Positions 48,496 to 63,900 of a stretch of 64,000 bases of DNA are shown here, in pieces (position 1 is the stretch's first letter; each line of letters starts with the position of its first letter). The translations under genes and the position numbers were made by a program. The notes beneath the pieces were generated by a model that was not told the DNA's origin, made no database searches, and worked only from the letters and a program-made list of their open reading frames with translations. This DNA is from Glandiceps talaboti (Eukaryota > Hemichordata > Enteropneusta > Spengelidae): NCBI RefSeq assembly GCF_964340395.1, contig NC_135561.1, positions 3,052,501-3,116,500 of the forward strand, written 5' to 3'.

Positions 48496-51400
48496 GCTTT
48501 ATTGGTTTAGTAGACATTTCGTCGATAGTTAAGTTTTTGACTTATTTTATTTTTTAATCTTACTTAGTTCTGCCATTGATAAAAGTTGAAATTCTAGTAA
48601 GTGGCTACTACGGGAACCTACGATTAAGTCAGTCCTTTAACACAAGTAATGTATTTTGTTCATTTATATTCATGTACATATTTATTTATTTACTTATTTC
48701 ATAATCATTAGACAAAGTAAGTATCATCGCTTAACACTTTCCTTGAAATGAACATCGGGGTGTGAAGATGCAAAAGAAAAGACACGCACCATTTCTTTTA
48801 AAACTAAGACTACCTCAAGCTAGTAGAAAAGCAAAGAATAACGTACAACTAAAACGAAAACACGCTAACAACAAAACAAAACATTGAAAGATAGGAGCAG
48901 TACAAAGGCAACAAAAGATAAACATGTTTAACTACATTGTAAGTTCTCTTTTAAAATCTACTAACCCATTAGTTTGCCCTGTCTTCATAAAAATACAGTT
49001 CCATATCACACAGCACCAATAAAGATATAACATCACTTGCCACATTAAGTTTTAATATTTAGAGTCTAAAAATGTCCTGTGAAACAAAATTGATACAGAC
49101 ATCGGATTACACAGCACGTCCTAAATTAGCTATTTCTTTGTGTGATGGATGACAGTTCATCCTTGCAGTCTTAGCGCATTAATGATACTGAGTACAGTTT
49201 TAAAGACCAAGAGTCGTTTATGACTGCCATGGGAGTATCTACGGCTCGGTGCGACAGGTGCTGACATCTTTATCCCTAATTATTCGATTTTCAAATGTAT
49301 TTGTTTAACCATTAAACATCATGCCACACCCTCTTCTGAGAATGACAAAACCTAATGGTGTGTTATTTGTTTCCCTTGGCAGAATTTTTAACTTGTCGTT
49401 TGAATGAATTAATATTTTAATACTTCATTCATAGACTTATTCGTACACCCAAACGATGTTGATAGAATGTTGCAAGAATGTATCCAGTGTCACACGGACT
49501 GTTCACTGTTACAACCTATTTGGTTCATAATTATCAAAGTTTCATAGATATGTTGCTATCATTGGTAATACTAACGTTGTAATATTGTCAGACATTTTGT
49601 GTATGATGGTTGCATTGTGCATCTGTCCATATTATAACACATTTCATGGACCATGAATAGTGTGTTAATGATAAATGCGTTGCCTTTTCCAAACACACAC
49701 CGTATTTTTGTCATCGCCACCTTGTACCTGTTGTAGTCATTTAGAAGGTTTTTTTATAGCATCGTGAAGTTTGGCCAAAATAGTGCAAAATGTACCTCAC
49801 AAATCAGACTTGTTGATACACGATAGCAGTTGAATGATAAGCGTTTGTGATAATGGGTAAAATAAATGTACTGAAAAGGATGAAGTACTTGCTTTCTTTT
49901 ACAGTTCTATCGTTGTTTGTGCGAGCTTTAGTTGATAGTATCATCATTTAGCAGTAAATAAATCCATTTTTAGTTATCGCTCACTACTTTACGAGACTAA
50001 TAACAGAATACAACCTTGCCATTAGACATGCACTATTTCCTTCAGTTGATTACGATCTAAAGCAAGTCACGTTAAGCTATTACTGCATTGCTCTTACCTT
50101 AATATACCTTTGTGACAAAACTGACGTTACAAATAGGTCATAGTTGATCACGAGTTTATAAGAAAATCTCAAACGTAGAGGTGTAGATGAATAATAGGAC
50201 CTATCTAACGAAACAAGTTTTACGAAGAATCATCCTGAACTGAAAAACAACAAAGTAATTGACCGTCTCCTGTATATTTAGGTGTAGAGGTCAAGAGGTG
50301 AAATGTACAAATTATGGTGGTAATTGTTTGCAATGAAGCTTGTGTTTTCCAAATATTAAAGGGCCAGACTAATGTAACAATAAGAAAACTAATGTTTATT
50401 TTTGCCATATTATATAATTTAGGATGTCTACGAACAGTTGTTCAATATTTACGTTAGGACAATTCCTCTTTGTTGACATAAGCACTCTAACATATTCCTA
50501 TCTCATCATGTAATTTTAAGTCTTTCCATTATCTACAAATGAAATTGACGGTAATATTTTTAGTCGTAACTGCGTATAAAATGCTGAATAACTTGTGACT
50601 TTATGTAATCGCCATCTCTTCGTTGACTGACTGTTGAACAAAAGTTTAAAGTACACTTGACACTAATATACCGAACGCCGGAAGGTTTCATTATCTCAAC
50701 CTGAAGTTCAGTCAAAACATTGTCAAAAAGATTTAGAAAACTTGATTGATGAAGACAGTTAATATACATTGCCCTGCTCAGACTAATGGCGACCATGTAG
50801 ACACTGATCACGATTGATGTTCAAAACCACACTATTGGCCATTGACCGATAACTTGGCGTAAGACGGATACGGAATGTATCCCCCTCGGCGCTCTTTGCC
50901 TTTCCTTCACTTCTACTGATATGCTATCAGATGTATGGAACACAATTCCGTACAGGTGATCACTTTAACCAAGTGCTGACATCGATTCATCATCGGTTAG
51001 TCTCATGAATTCCCTGTTATGTAAATTTTTGTAAAGACCAAACAAGACACAGGAAAGGATTTTGCCCTGCTATTGTGTAGACTGAACAACCCTGAAGTTT
51101 TTAAAAATATTCTTTGATCTTTGATCTTTTAACGAAGTAGACTTTCAGATTGCAAAATGACATTCCGTCTGTATATTGGGTCTATACAGGTTAATTACTT
51201 TTCACTAATTTAGACAGAAAGCCAGACATTGTATTTGTTATTCATTTAGTATTTATATCCATTCTAAATTTCAAATTATAATTAAAGCAATGTGTAAAGA
51301 TTGCATATCACTCGAAGGAATGTTACTCTAGTAACTAAAAGTAAAACTCTTGCATAGCTTCAAAAATGCAATCAAAATGCCTGCATTAATGGTCAAATGT

Positions 51401-51689
51401 GTTGCTTTGATTACTTGATTATTATTGATTATTATGTTATAAATAAATTGTAGTCTATACTATACCCAGTATATTATTACTTTGACATATACGGCCCGAC
51501 CTTCCCCTGCTGCTAACAATGTAAGTTCACCATACTATTGAACATTCCCGCTTGTGTTAACATCATGCAAGTCACTTATATGTTTAGTATGATATATAAA
51601 CGAGAAAGCTTTTATTTAAACATACCTAAACAAGATACATTGGAAAAATACAAACCACTGTATTAACTAGTTTCCTTTTCAAGATTTAC

Positions 51690-52325
51690 ATTGACTAGGT
51701 GTAGAAATCCCGAACACTACCAGGTGTGGTCATCTCAGACACTCTTCCAGGTGTAGACATCCCTGGGAATCTACCAGGTGTAGACATCCCGTGACTCTAT
51801 CAGGTATATACATTCCAGAGATTCTGCCAGGTGGAGACATCCGGGAGACTATACCATTTTAGACATCTCAGTCACTCTACCAGTTGTAGACATCCCACTA
51901 ACACTACCAGGTGTAGACATTCCTGGGAATCTACCAGGTGTAGACATTCACGGGACTCTACCAAGTGTAGGCATTCATGGGACTCTACTATTGAAGTTTA
52001 GACATCCATTGAGATCTACCAGGTGTAGACATTCCTGGGAATGTACCAGGTGTAGACATTCATGGGACTCTACCAAGTGTAGACATTCATGGGACTCTAC
52101 CAAGTGTAGACATCCATTGGACTCTACCAAGTGTAGACATTCATGGGACTCTACCAAGTGTAGACATTCATGGGACTCTACCAAGTGTAGGCAATCATGG
52201 GACTCTACCAAGTGCAGGCATTCATGGGACTGTACCAGGTGTAGACATCCGTTGAGATCTACCAGGTGTAGACATAACGGAGACTCTACCAGGTATTGAT
52301 ATCCCAGAGACTGCACCAGGTGTAG
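51690..52325. repeat. 27-bp minisatellite
   Basis: About 23 units of the type cattcatgggactctaccaa + gtgtaga, diverged at the left (ctaccaggtgtagacatcc) and nearly identical around 52030-52220. Because 27 is a multiple of three, both strands stay open across most of it (9-residue period, e.g. CLHLVESHE on the minus strand). I regard those frames as artefacts. Confidence 0.92.
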
Positions 52326-53770
52326 CCTTTGGAGAAACATTCGATTAACCTGCTGCAATCTTGTTAAGACGAACAGACTCGGCTCTACGTGAATATTACA
52401 TGTGGCGCACGTTTTACAGTCGGCTCATTAATATTTAAATGTCCTGGAGCTTCAATCTTGGACAGGATCAAATTCTTTTGATTCCATGAAATGTCGATTC
52501 TAAGCTAGGATATTAAAGCATAGTTTTTTAATACTCTCTTTAATTATTTATTACTTCTGATAACAGTGAATAGTGTATTAATTAATCTTCTGTAACTGGT
52601 GGAGCATGATGTAATACCTAAATGACCGATTATGTAAAGCTTTTTATTTTATAATTTTAGACTGAATAGACCGTGTTTCTTCTTTTAAATGTAGCACCTG
52701 TCATTTTCTTAATTAATTGTGACACAAAAATCAATATAATTATTAGATATTATGTCAGAATCCTTTCTTCTTGTGTATACGTTCGCTGAGTAGCTCGTAA
52801 TGACTTGAATGGATGTGTCATTGACCAGTGTCTGGCTGGCTAGCTACCTAGCTAGCTAGATGACTGGCATTAGATTGAATATATCTGACACACTAATTAT
52901 ATTTTACTCTGTGTATGGTTGCTCTCTCCGTGCTCGTGGGTAAATTATGTAAGGTATCAATTCTGATATTCGGTTTTCTAATACATATGTCAATCCTTTG
53001 ATATGCTGCATCATTCGTTCTATGAATAAATCTAATCGATTATAGTCTAAATCTGAAGATAAGTTTAACTTGATATTGTGTTCTTCCTGTTGTTTATCCG
53101 ACCCACTAAACTGAGAAATTAATTCATACCCCACGTACCTCTTGATTATGTATTTCTGTTTATGCATATATTACATCCAGGTAATTGTCTTAATCCCAGC
53201 AATGATTTATGTAACATAACAAAATGTGTATATCATAATAGATGCTCATAATGCACTTGAACTTCTCACACCCTTATCTGTCATGCGCATATTTTTTTGA
53301 ATGCCATTGCATCTCATTGCGTATGCAAATTTAGCTGTTCGCCGTTTGCACCGACCGATGAAATATCTGTTGGCCGTTTTTTGTGGGATTGTGCCATACT
53401 TCAATTACCAATGCCTAAGGTTTTAGAAATGAAAGGTGAAGTAATCATAAAAAATATAATGGGACAAAAAAGATTCCCATACGACGAAGTAAAATCTGCA
53501 TAAATAATACGAGATCAAACAGATCATAAATGCAAAGATTATTCAAAGGTGAATGACCCGTCTATAATGTATGCACACTGTATACGAATTTATCTTGAAA
53601 TAAAAACATCCTATAAAGTTTGAGTGTACCAGCAAATGCACTGTCCCTGTTATTTCAAATAGCAAGTCCACATACTGCCAATAATATGACCCGTTTATGT
53701 GTAGTGTTCTTTGACAGATGATCAGAACCCTTTTCCATTTATGGTTAGCAATGTGTCCCTCAGTACATAC

Positions 53771-53772
53771 GC

Positions 53773-53812
<40 letters not shown>
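53771..53812. repeat. (ACAG)n microsatellite
   Basis: About ten tandem units. Confidence 0.95.
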
Positions 53813-53813
<1 letters not shown>

Positions 53814-53864
53814 TAAAAACAGACATTTTCCCATCAAGAATTACTGAAAAATGAAAACAAATAT

Positions 53865-54032
<168 letters not shown>

Positions 54033-57000
54033 GTGATAGTTATATCGCACTGATCTGAAAGCATATTCACTTGTCTTCTGCTCTGTTGAGCGCCGTTAAT
54101 TGAATATATTCATTACGTCCCTGATGTATACAACTTATAGGCCGAGCTAATAGAATTTCACAATAAGTGTTTTCTAATGTAATATTCATGGTCACGAGCT
54201 TTTACTAGCTTCTAACGTAATATCATAACTAGTAACTATTCTCCTGTGTAATCTATATCTAGTAGAAGTACCAATCTCTTCAAATATAATTGTTTCTCAT
54301 TAGCCCTTGTGTTATCATTTAGTATATGTGTATATATATACATGTGCACTTTACCATAGTCTTAAGAATATTTATTCGTCAACTCAATAACGTCCCAAGC
54401 TATGGATGTGTTGTTTAAAAGGTTGGTGCCATCAGATCTGTTTTTTTATAGACCAGTCTGAGAATGTTTTGTGGGAAAAGTGACAAAATTAGCCTGGTAA
54501 TATCCTGGAAAATGTTTGAGGTTTTTTACAAGTACGATGTCAACGCCTAGACTCGTACGCTTTACAGGGTGAATATTAGCAGGAACATTTCGGACGCAAA
54601 TAGTTGACTAATTACACAAATAGTACTCTATAAATAATGGACGCCTGGTCTCGGAATGTAAATGTGGCAATACATGGTCACAGTATGAAGCAATTAATCA
54701 ATAAACAATTTTCCTGTCCATAAATAGTTAAACAGAATGTACAGTTCGAGCAATAACATAAATACAATTGAAGTGCCCCAAACGTCAGTTGCCAATATGC
54801 ATAGGTACTGGCCTCAATACCCTATCTTTACTTCGTATATGTGATGATATTTAGGTGATTTCAAATCGAGGAATATCCCATTTTTGAATTTTGGGTGATG
54901 CATTTTATTCAAAATAATAAATGAAACCGTATTCGTTATTAGGCAGCTGCGTAGAGGGTCTTATCAGAACAACAAAATCGTATGCTTTAGTATTTACAAA
55001 ATTGAAAGTACTACATCTTTAAAATAGCCATTGAGGTAACTACCGAAATATGCAGATAATTTCAGTTTAATTCACTCGCTAGTCGAGGACACAAACGAAA
55101 GAGATGAACCACTGTCGGTCTCGTTTATATCAACATTTGTACTGAATGATTAAACATGTTCGATTACTAAACAAGCGTGGCTTTGTGTCATTTTCTTAAT
55201 TTAATGTGACCTTGGTTAGTTAATTTCAAGTTAAAAGGTCAGTAACATGCATTGACAAATAGATATGACATTTGATGAATGTATGCTTCATTTATCGACC
55301 CTTTGTGTGATGGTAATAATAACCTATGTTGGCATTGAAACTGTCGTCTACTGAATCTTAGTTTTGAAGTCTGTGATGATTGGTAGAATGTGTACTCACA
55401 ATATAGAAAACTAACCATATTTTATAATATGTACAAGCTGGGTTATTTTATTTGAACAGAAAATATGTATTGTATACCCTGACAGCTCTTGTCTTCGTCA
55501 CTGGTACACTTGGTAGAAGTCGCCTTATTTTTCCCCAATTTTACATACATTATGCTTGAGGAGGCATAATTATACTATTTCGCGATATTTCTCTCTAGTC
55601 AATTTGAAAGGACTCGTGACCAAAGCAACTAGTAATGACAAGGCGCCATTAGATCAGTCGTATTATCCTTGGTTGAACGAAGAAAATGATGGGGGGATAA
55701 TATATCAACTGTAGTACATTAGTACATCCGTAAATTAGTCGACGTTAATTGTTATTCTGTTTGTTATGGGTGAAGTAGAATATTTTATCATATCAGTGTC
55801 TCATCACTAATGAACGATTATTATAAGTATTCTAAATAGGTCAACCAGTTTATGAAGGATAATTATCTATTGCGATATTTCTGTAACAACTATTTAAGTT
55901 CAGTAAGCAACAAAATCTAATACCGTCCAAACCCATTATCGGTGGATAATCGGAGGCAGCCGGATCATCACAAACACAGAAACAGAGTATCACAATCACA
56001 GGCTGTTACATATGTTTAACAATGCTATTTTACCATCCTGAAAACAGGTTGCAGGAATTTCCCTTGACATTACGTTGTGTAAGAAAAGAACTGAGCATGT
56101 GTCAAATACAATATGTTACAGTAAATTTATGTCAAATTCATTGCATCGACACCCCGCCCCCCCCCCTCCCCCATACTTCCAGTTGACATATTTCAACCCA
56201 GAATTATGTGTTCAGGAAATTCATAATTTTTGGTTCCTTTGGGACCAAACTTGTAATTAAGATAAACTGCCTAAAGAAATAACCTTCTATCAAAGAGAAG
56301 TCATAACCTTGTATTAATATAACTGTTACTATATAATGTTTGTCTTCATGTATTGATAACCTGCGCGTTTTGAACATTATAAAACCAGGCATATACATTG
56401 TCTAGTCATCGAACAGTTACTTCGTCCGTTGAAAAAAAAACAATCTATAAATTTTAGATCTCAATTAAAATGAAATTATGAGTTAGTTTGCTATCGGGGC
56501 AATGTCATCACACAGCGCATGTGTAAAGAACTAAGATAAGTCTGTTTAGAACCATTACAGTGTTTGATTTGATTGATTTGAAAGAAATCATCTTTGTATC
56601 ATGCTGTATTAACTTATGTACATATGATGTAGAATGTCTGGCATTTGCAACCTGAGACAGCAACCAACCACCTTAATTTTGTTTGTGTACTAAACATAAA
56701 TACCTGCTGACAAATATAATTGACCCAGTTATCGGTTATTCACATTTACATGATTATAGATAGTTATCGTATTATTTACACAATATGTACGACAAGATAA
56801 TGACTCGATTTAATTCAACATGCAATGAGGTTTGATTGAATTTTCTGAACTCGACGTTACAACTCTCATTATGTAAGCTCTTATTTACAGGTTCCCTTCG
56901 TTTGGAATACATGTGATTTAATATTCGACAGGGCGTGTGTCTTTACTGTGATATATCGTGGACATGTTAGCTGTATTATGTTTATAAAGCGCATTTTTAT

Positions 57001-57280
57001 GTTCCATGTAATAGCATAATACAATAATTATTTAAGCTTATTTATGTAAAGCCTGAGGGTGTAATATTTAAAGTTGATCTTTTCAAGCTGTTATGTGAAA
57101 AACAACTTATATCGACATCATGCATTGAAATACCGTAAAAAAATCGACAAACATTCAGCCTAGTGACGGCTGTCTGACACCTTTTTGGAAGTGCAAAAAT
57201 ATCTAATATCAAAAAAGTGTATATATCCAAGTTTAATCTGAATTGTATCGAAGAGAAAAAATAATAAGCGTGCTTCAATC

Positions 57281-57358
57281 ATGATGATGCAGACACATAT
57301 CGAGATGAATATACTAGTATGTGTTAGGTATAGTTCATACATTTATTCTAATCTGCCG
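57281..57358. repeat. Dispersed direct repeat, copy 1
   Basis: atgatgatgcagacacatat + cgagatgaatatactagtat + gtgttaggtatagttcat; about 85% identical by eye to copy 2 at 58277-58355. Confidence 0.75.
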
Positions 57359-58276
57359 TCGCACCCGAGGGCGGTACCAGTAGTCAGCTCTGGTAGGGGT
57401 ATGCGGACAATACTGCTCACACCAGACCCCATTTTAGACCATTTGTTAACGTAAATTCAATACCCTATTTTAGAACATTCAGTTCTTGAAAAGACCTCAC
57501 GTTTTAGACCAACATACATTTGAAGTGTTCTACATTAAGGAAACAGAGGAATGGAGAAATGTATTTTGCACTCTTGTATTATTCCCACAACAGACATTTT
57601 AGGCTCAATTAATGGCACAGTTGTGATATGGTAAAGGATTTTAGACTAAGCAGAACCAAAAGTAATGTACAGAGGGCCCCTTTTTAGGCTCGAGAGCTAG
57701 ACAACACACCCCAAAGGGAGGCACGTATACTTATAGTTAAAAAGGGAAATACCCCCACCCTTCCCGGACCGCCGCATGTCGTGATGCCATATCACATATA
57801 TGGCACCAAATGTATATGTTGTGTTACTATAATATATCTAAATATTGATTAAACAGAGAAGAATACAAGCCCGTTTTCACTTTCCGATGGTCATGCTCAG
57901 AGTGTGACATTATTTTAGAATTCCTCACCTAATACATGATGAACAGCGTGTCACCATTTAACTCTACCCTTTTACAATCAAACTGTTATTATGGTAGTAA
58001 ACTAAGCAAGGAGAGTTATGCCAGGATATTAAAAATGTATGTCTTTTTAATTGAATACTTTACTTGAGTATTTATGAGACGTCTTCGTACTTTACCGATA
58101 ATAAAGTATGTTAACATATTGACACAGCAGTTTTTTATTAAATTTATAGCGATTTAGTAACAACATGACAAAATGACCATACATTTAGACTACTCTTCGC
58201 GCTTTCGCATCACGCAGCTGACACATTTTAAAGTGCAATTTATTTGACATTGTAATATCGTCTAAACTATATAGCA

Positions 58277-58355
58277 TATGATGATGCAGACATATATTGA
58301 GGTGAATATACTAGTATGTGTTAGGTAAAGTTCATATTTTATCTCAATCTGCCAT
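58277..58355. repeat. Dispersed direct repeat, copy 2
   Basis: tatgatgatgcagacatata + ttgaggtgaatatactagta + tgtgttaggtaaagttcat; about 1 kb from copy 1, same orientation. The interval contains taccccatttttaga-like words but no coding frame. Confidence 0.75.
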
Positions 58356-58791
58356 AGCATTAATGCTCACCCATCAATCAAACATAGAGAAGTCGTCCAT
58401 TTAAAAGGACATATTTTGCCGTTGTACGAGATAACGGTGACATCCTTTTTTAATTTAATTTAAGGTTTTCAACTGACCTGATATATAATTACTGCGATCT
58501 AGTCATTTGAACACACCTTATTAGTAAACATATGATAGGCCCAGCCGAATTCTCATTAAAACATGACATTGGAGGCTTTGTTAAAACACCATTCTATGCT
58601 AACACAATGATTAAAAGTTATTTAATTATTTATGTACAACTAAACGTGTCAGTTAGTCTGTTGAACAACAAGGTCACCTAGAGTTGAAATGTCTAGTCAA
58701 CCATTATTCCGATGTCTAAGTGTGAAATACTCTTATATTTGATGGATTGTTGCTTAGATTGATTGATTAAGCGATTGGTTGGCGACAGATG

Positions 58792-58993
58792 GTATGTATG
58801 TATGTATGTATGTATGTATGTATGTATGTATGTATGTATGTATGTATGCATGCATGCATGCATGCCATGCATGCATGTATGTATGTATGTATGTATGTAT
58901 GTATGTATGTATGTATGTATGTATAGTATGTATGTATGTATGTATAGTATGTGTGTATGTATGTATGTATGTATGTATGTATGTATGTATGTA
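58792..58993. repeat. (GTAT)n array with a GCAT palindromic core
   Basis: GTAT runs flank gcatgcatgcatgcatgcca + tgcatgcatg at 58848-58877, which is self-complementary. Confidence 0.95.
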
Positions 58994-60508
58994 TTGTGGC
59001 ATTGTACATGTAACAAATAAGAGGTCAACGTGATATTTACTACTAGTCACTGTCTCATGTCGACCTCTAATGTTAACGTAAATTCTCCACACAGGTCCTA
59101 TTCTCTCTACAAACTCTTTAAAATTTTACATCATAGTACATACAAGGCCTAGCTGGCTCTATCAGCTTCCTCTCTTCTAAAGTGAATTGACACTTTATTT
59201 CAATGTTAACTTCTTATAAATATAAATTATACAATACTCAAATGATTGGACGATAAAATAAACTGAAGAGTGTCTGTGCCTTAATTCAATACAAATAATA
59301 TTGACAAATATGAAACAATGTGAACGAGCATTTATCCTACCAGCTGCCTGCAATTAGTCATTATTTGATAATCTATTAATGACTCTTGGTGTTGTCCGAG
59401 AAGAACACTATTCGCGAAATGCAAAGTATCAATTCAGGACATCTATGAGATCACAGTAACCTCGCGTCACATATCAGAACATTGTTCAAATCTAAATCAC
59501 CTGACATAAAATTGTGGACAGTTACGAATATAACAAAGTTGTGTTCTCTCATCCGTAAAAGTGTGTGTATACGTATGTATGTATGTATGTATGTATGATT
59601 TTGAGTTTATTTCTATACACGTGTGTATGTCTTTATATCTATATTTATGTAGTGAAAAGGTATTCTGATGGCAATCCAAGTAGGCATGAGTATTTGCTTT
59701 AAAGAAATATTTTTTGTCTTTATAAACCTAATGGTGGAAATGGTATGATGCCATCATGTATTTCAGACTTACTTTTACAATCATTCGCATGACAGTATTA
59801 GATCAATAATGTCGCTATATTTGTCATTGCTACCATAGCAACACATGGTAACTCTAGGCAACGAAAGCTAATGCATAATTCAACATTTCCTATTGCGAGA
59901 AACATCTTTCCCTCTCCTAATGATATACATGGTTTTGGTAGGAAGTGGTGATAAGTTATGATTTAAATTCGATAAGCAGCTTGTCAATTAGAAATTTTAG
60001 AAATAAAATATGGAGATTCAAAAATTGTTCCTACCTACACAATACATAAATTGATTCCAAAGTAAACCGCAAAGGGGTGAACGAAAATGTATTATCTTTG
60101 TGACTGCAGGCTGATAAGGAGTCACGAATGTTATATCTTACAGACTACGTTGAAATAGCAATTACAATAAACAGAGATGGATGGGAATTATATTGTCATA
60201 ATACTTGTACATATCTTTTGCAATTAAAGAAAGATCACGAGTTGGTATTAGCTTGCATTGGAATATTACAAATTTTTATTGAATCTAATATCTTTATTGC
60301 AAATTTCCAGAAACCTTTCTAGAATTCTGCAATGAATAACTCCAGTTTGACATTTTTCATTGCGGAGAACGTAATTCACTGGTGATGAAACTCGTAGTAC
60401 TTACTTACTCTTAGTCAGTACTTTGTAATAAAGACAATGTTATTTTTTTCAAATCCTTCATTCTTGTTTCTTAACTTCTTTCTGTTGCTATAGATATACA
60501 TGTTTTTC

Positions 60509-60565
60509 TTGTTTGTTTGTTTGTTTGTTTGTTTGTTTGTTTGTTTGTTTGTTTGTTTGTTTGTG
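60509..60565. repeat. (TTTG)n microsatellite
   Basis: Pure GTTT run about 275 bases before gene 2 exon 3. Confidence 0.94.
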
Positions 60566-60840
60566 TGTTGTTTATTTGTTTTTGTTTGGGTTGTTTGTGT
60601 TGTTAATGTGTTCGTTTCGTCATATTCAAGGAATAAAAGATCACCACAGTCGGTTCCGCTGGTAATAAATTATTACTTAGCCCTCATCCCGGTTGAAATA
60701 GGAGGACATTAATTCCAACAATGCCATCAATTATGAAGTAGGTCATCAAAATACTTTCCATAGAGTAGGGAAATAAAACTTAGCCCCCGATAATGCTCTC
60801 CTTCAGTTGATCTCATGATTTCTGTTTCCTTTCATTGAAG

Positions 60841-60908
60841 GTGAAGCAGTATTAGTCAAGGTCGGTTTACACATTAGAAGCTTCGATTCTATCTCGGAGG
60901 CGACCATG
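60841..60908 (+). CDS. Receptor gene 2, exon 3: first beta strands of the ligand-binding domain
   Basis: 68 bases, exactly the length of the matching exon in vertebrate GABA-A and glycine receptor genes, after a tttcattgaag acceptor and before gtaagt. With the G left by exon 2 it reads GEAVLVKVGLHIRSFDSISE + ATM, the family pattern GxPVxVxVxxxIxSxxxIxExxM. It ends in phase 0, where gene 1's next exon (3835) also begins in phase 0 (DWSVMVYL). Exons 1-3 of gene 2 give 80 codons from the ATG. The following exons are not in the window. Confidence 0.93.
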
Positions 60909-63900
60909 GTAAGTGTAAAGTCTTTCCGTTTTCTTTGAAATAACTAAGTAATTAGGTTATGAAGTGAAGCTCATCGACACCGAGTGTTGAAGAATGAGTA
61001 TGCAGACCCTATCAAGGAGGATATTTTGGTTTACGACCTGTGTGATATAACTTAGATTGAAACTATCAATTTCCTGTTCGGCGTCTGATCGTCTATGTGC
61101 CATTTCTTGTGTTCATTATTGTTATACTTACAGGTCCTTAGAATGTCTGTAAATACAGTGACAGTGTTGATAACAACCACATACCTTTACACTCCACGTA
61201 GCTTTATTCTTCTGAAACGTTCAAACCCTAACTGACCCTGAAAGAACACAACAAATCCCATACTTGCAATATTCAATGAATTAAAACCTATGTCACCCGT
61301 TTTGTGTTACTGAAAGACCACTTTCTGGTCTATCTTTATATCAATTGTGATCAATTTTACATCATAATCTTGAGTTTTGATTATCATTTTGCAAACTTAC
61401 ACTTTACAAGTGAAAGTACTGCAAAACAATCCACGTTTTTCGAAGTGTTGGATTTTCATCAGCAAAATATCAAAAAGTGTATGAAATCTAGTCTATGTAC
61501 CTTTTCAGACCAATGCTAGTACCTAAGTGACAACTTACAGTAGAAGGAACATTGTACATTTCTCGTCCCATAATTTACATTCATGATACATTTCATGCAC
61601 AAACACGAGTGGTGTATTCATGACGTTTGTAATTGTATAACCTTTTTAAATTTGTTTGCTTGTCTCTCTGATTTATATAAAAGGATATGTCACATGATGT
61701 GAACTAGCCAGCAATGCACTATATTTGTTTGCATATATAATGTTTAGGTTTTTCATTGCAACTGTCTAATATCACCAGCCTTCTTTAAAACTGACAGTTT
61801 AGAATTTAGATACGGTTAATTAGGGAACAAGTGAAAATACGGCAAAGTAACGTTATTAATTTTTTGTTAATATTTATATTGTGTATAATTTATTAGATAT
61901 CTGACGTACAAATTTAATTACTTCCCTAATGACATTACAACTTGTATGTACCTTGAACGGACTGAGCAGTATAAACACATCAAACCTAGTGTATCATATA
62001 AGCATTTCATTAGGTAATTGTCTGAAAACGTTGTAATGTTTTCTTTGTGTTAATTTTTCAAATAACGACAACTATTTTGCCAAGACGATGTGTGTGATAG
62101 CGTGCAGCTAAGGATCGTTCTCAATATAAAACTATATTATAAAACAATTCAAATATTTCAATAACCTTGTAACATTTGTTGTCAGTGTCAAACTGTCTAG
62201 TTTGCCATGCTATAACGTTATGAAAATATAAATAGACACAATTCACGGTAACTGAAATAGAATAATACTGCCTAGGCGCATCATAAAAATAACGGGAAAA
62301 AAATCGATTTCATGGTCGACACCATAAAGCTTTTGCAGGTACTGAGAATATGATATGGTACTCACAGGTCATATATCATTTTGTTCCCATTAGTAAGATG
62401 TGCTGTGTATGTACCAAGGGTAGAACGACGTCTGCTAATTCTATATTTGAGAGTGCGTAGACCACACGATGAAACTACTTATTCTATATAATACGTGGGT
62501 GTGTCAAACTACGTTCAAAAAACCTCTGTCTATCTTTCTATATATTTTGCCTATACATCTCACACCGTACCGTATGACAAATGAAACGACTTCAACTGTC
62601 GTAACCTGCTTTAGTAGTACTAGAGTCCTTGAGTATTGTTGCTGTTTATGTGGTGAGGTATGTATGTATGTATGTATGTATGTATGTATGTATGTGTGTG
62701 TGTGTATGTATGTATGTATGTATGTATGTATGTATGTGTGTGTATGTATGTATGTATGTATGTATGTGTGTATGTATATCAAGGTGATGCATTCGTGTAG
62801 ACTGGAAGACGCATACATAGCTATTCATGCTCAACTTCACAGTTGCAATTACCCCTTAGAAAACTACTTCAGTCACAGTATGCAATCAATCGTATTGTTT
62901 GTAATTTCACTGTAAGCTATTTCCACTTGGCGTGTAGAATGCTGACATTAAGCACTTGTCATTACCATTCACGCATGATGTGGCATCGAAACAAAAATCA
63001 ATTCTAAATGGAGACATTACTCACAAATGCTGATATGGTGAACACGTTTTTATCTAAACCTGCCTTTTAACGTTCAATCGTGATTTTACTCAAACGGAAA
63101 ACACTTACCATACCTTGACCTGTTTTTAAAACCAGAGCGAATGTCTTCCCTTGGTTGACCGTCAAAGGTTTTAAAAAATAATAATTTAGACATGAATCTG
63201 TGATATCACAATTTTAAATTTTAAATGTTCAATATTTCCTCCATCTGTAAATCAGAAACATGAATACATTATATATGTCTTCGCAGTTATCAAAACCGTT
63301 TCAACAAAAAGAAAACCAATATGTTTCGGAGACTTGGAATTTATCCTCTCCTTTAGGGTTTTTCATTTCTGTGGCACGCTATGGATTCATATTTTAACAT
63401 TCAGCTGCTGTTGCTACAAGCAACTATAAACTTACTCCATTTCGATGGAGGTGATTAATTCTTTAACATCACAGAACGTAAAATCCTGTGAAAAGCTGTT
63501 TAAAGTCTTAACTCTTTGTAAAGCAGCATCTCGGGTAACACCTTCCAACTGTTAAACAAAATTAGATACTTGCCTGAAATTATACCAACTGTTGCAAATT
63601 TTATGTAAGCCCTGGCACATACAGATATAATACAATCAAATCCAATAATCATATGTCTGTCATTTTAATCTGACACTTTGACATGTTCACAATAATATGC
63701 TATATACTGTATACACTTACATTCTTATTATATGACAGGTGTGCACTAAGCTACATGCACAACTAATCTGTCCAATCCGATTTATACACGACAGTGCAAA
63801 CTTTGCATGTAGCATAGTGTAGAGTTTCAAAAAATACAGAATTGAAAATAAAGATTAAAATAGTTTCAAAAGCCCAAATATTGTATTTCGTCAGAATTTG

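Noticed and set aside
51975-52358. Long frames on both strands encoding 9-residue repeats
   Set aside because: A 27-base unit keeps any stop-free frame open on either strand; no start context, splice sites or known repeat family such as LRR.
53297-53503. 68-codon frame ending MPKVLEMKGEVIIKNIMGQK...
   Set aside because: Looks somewhat protein-like but has no splice sites, domain or neighbour that supports it.
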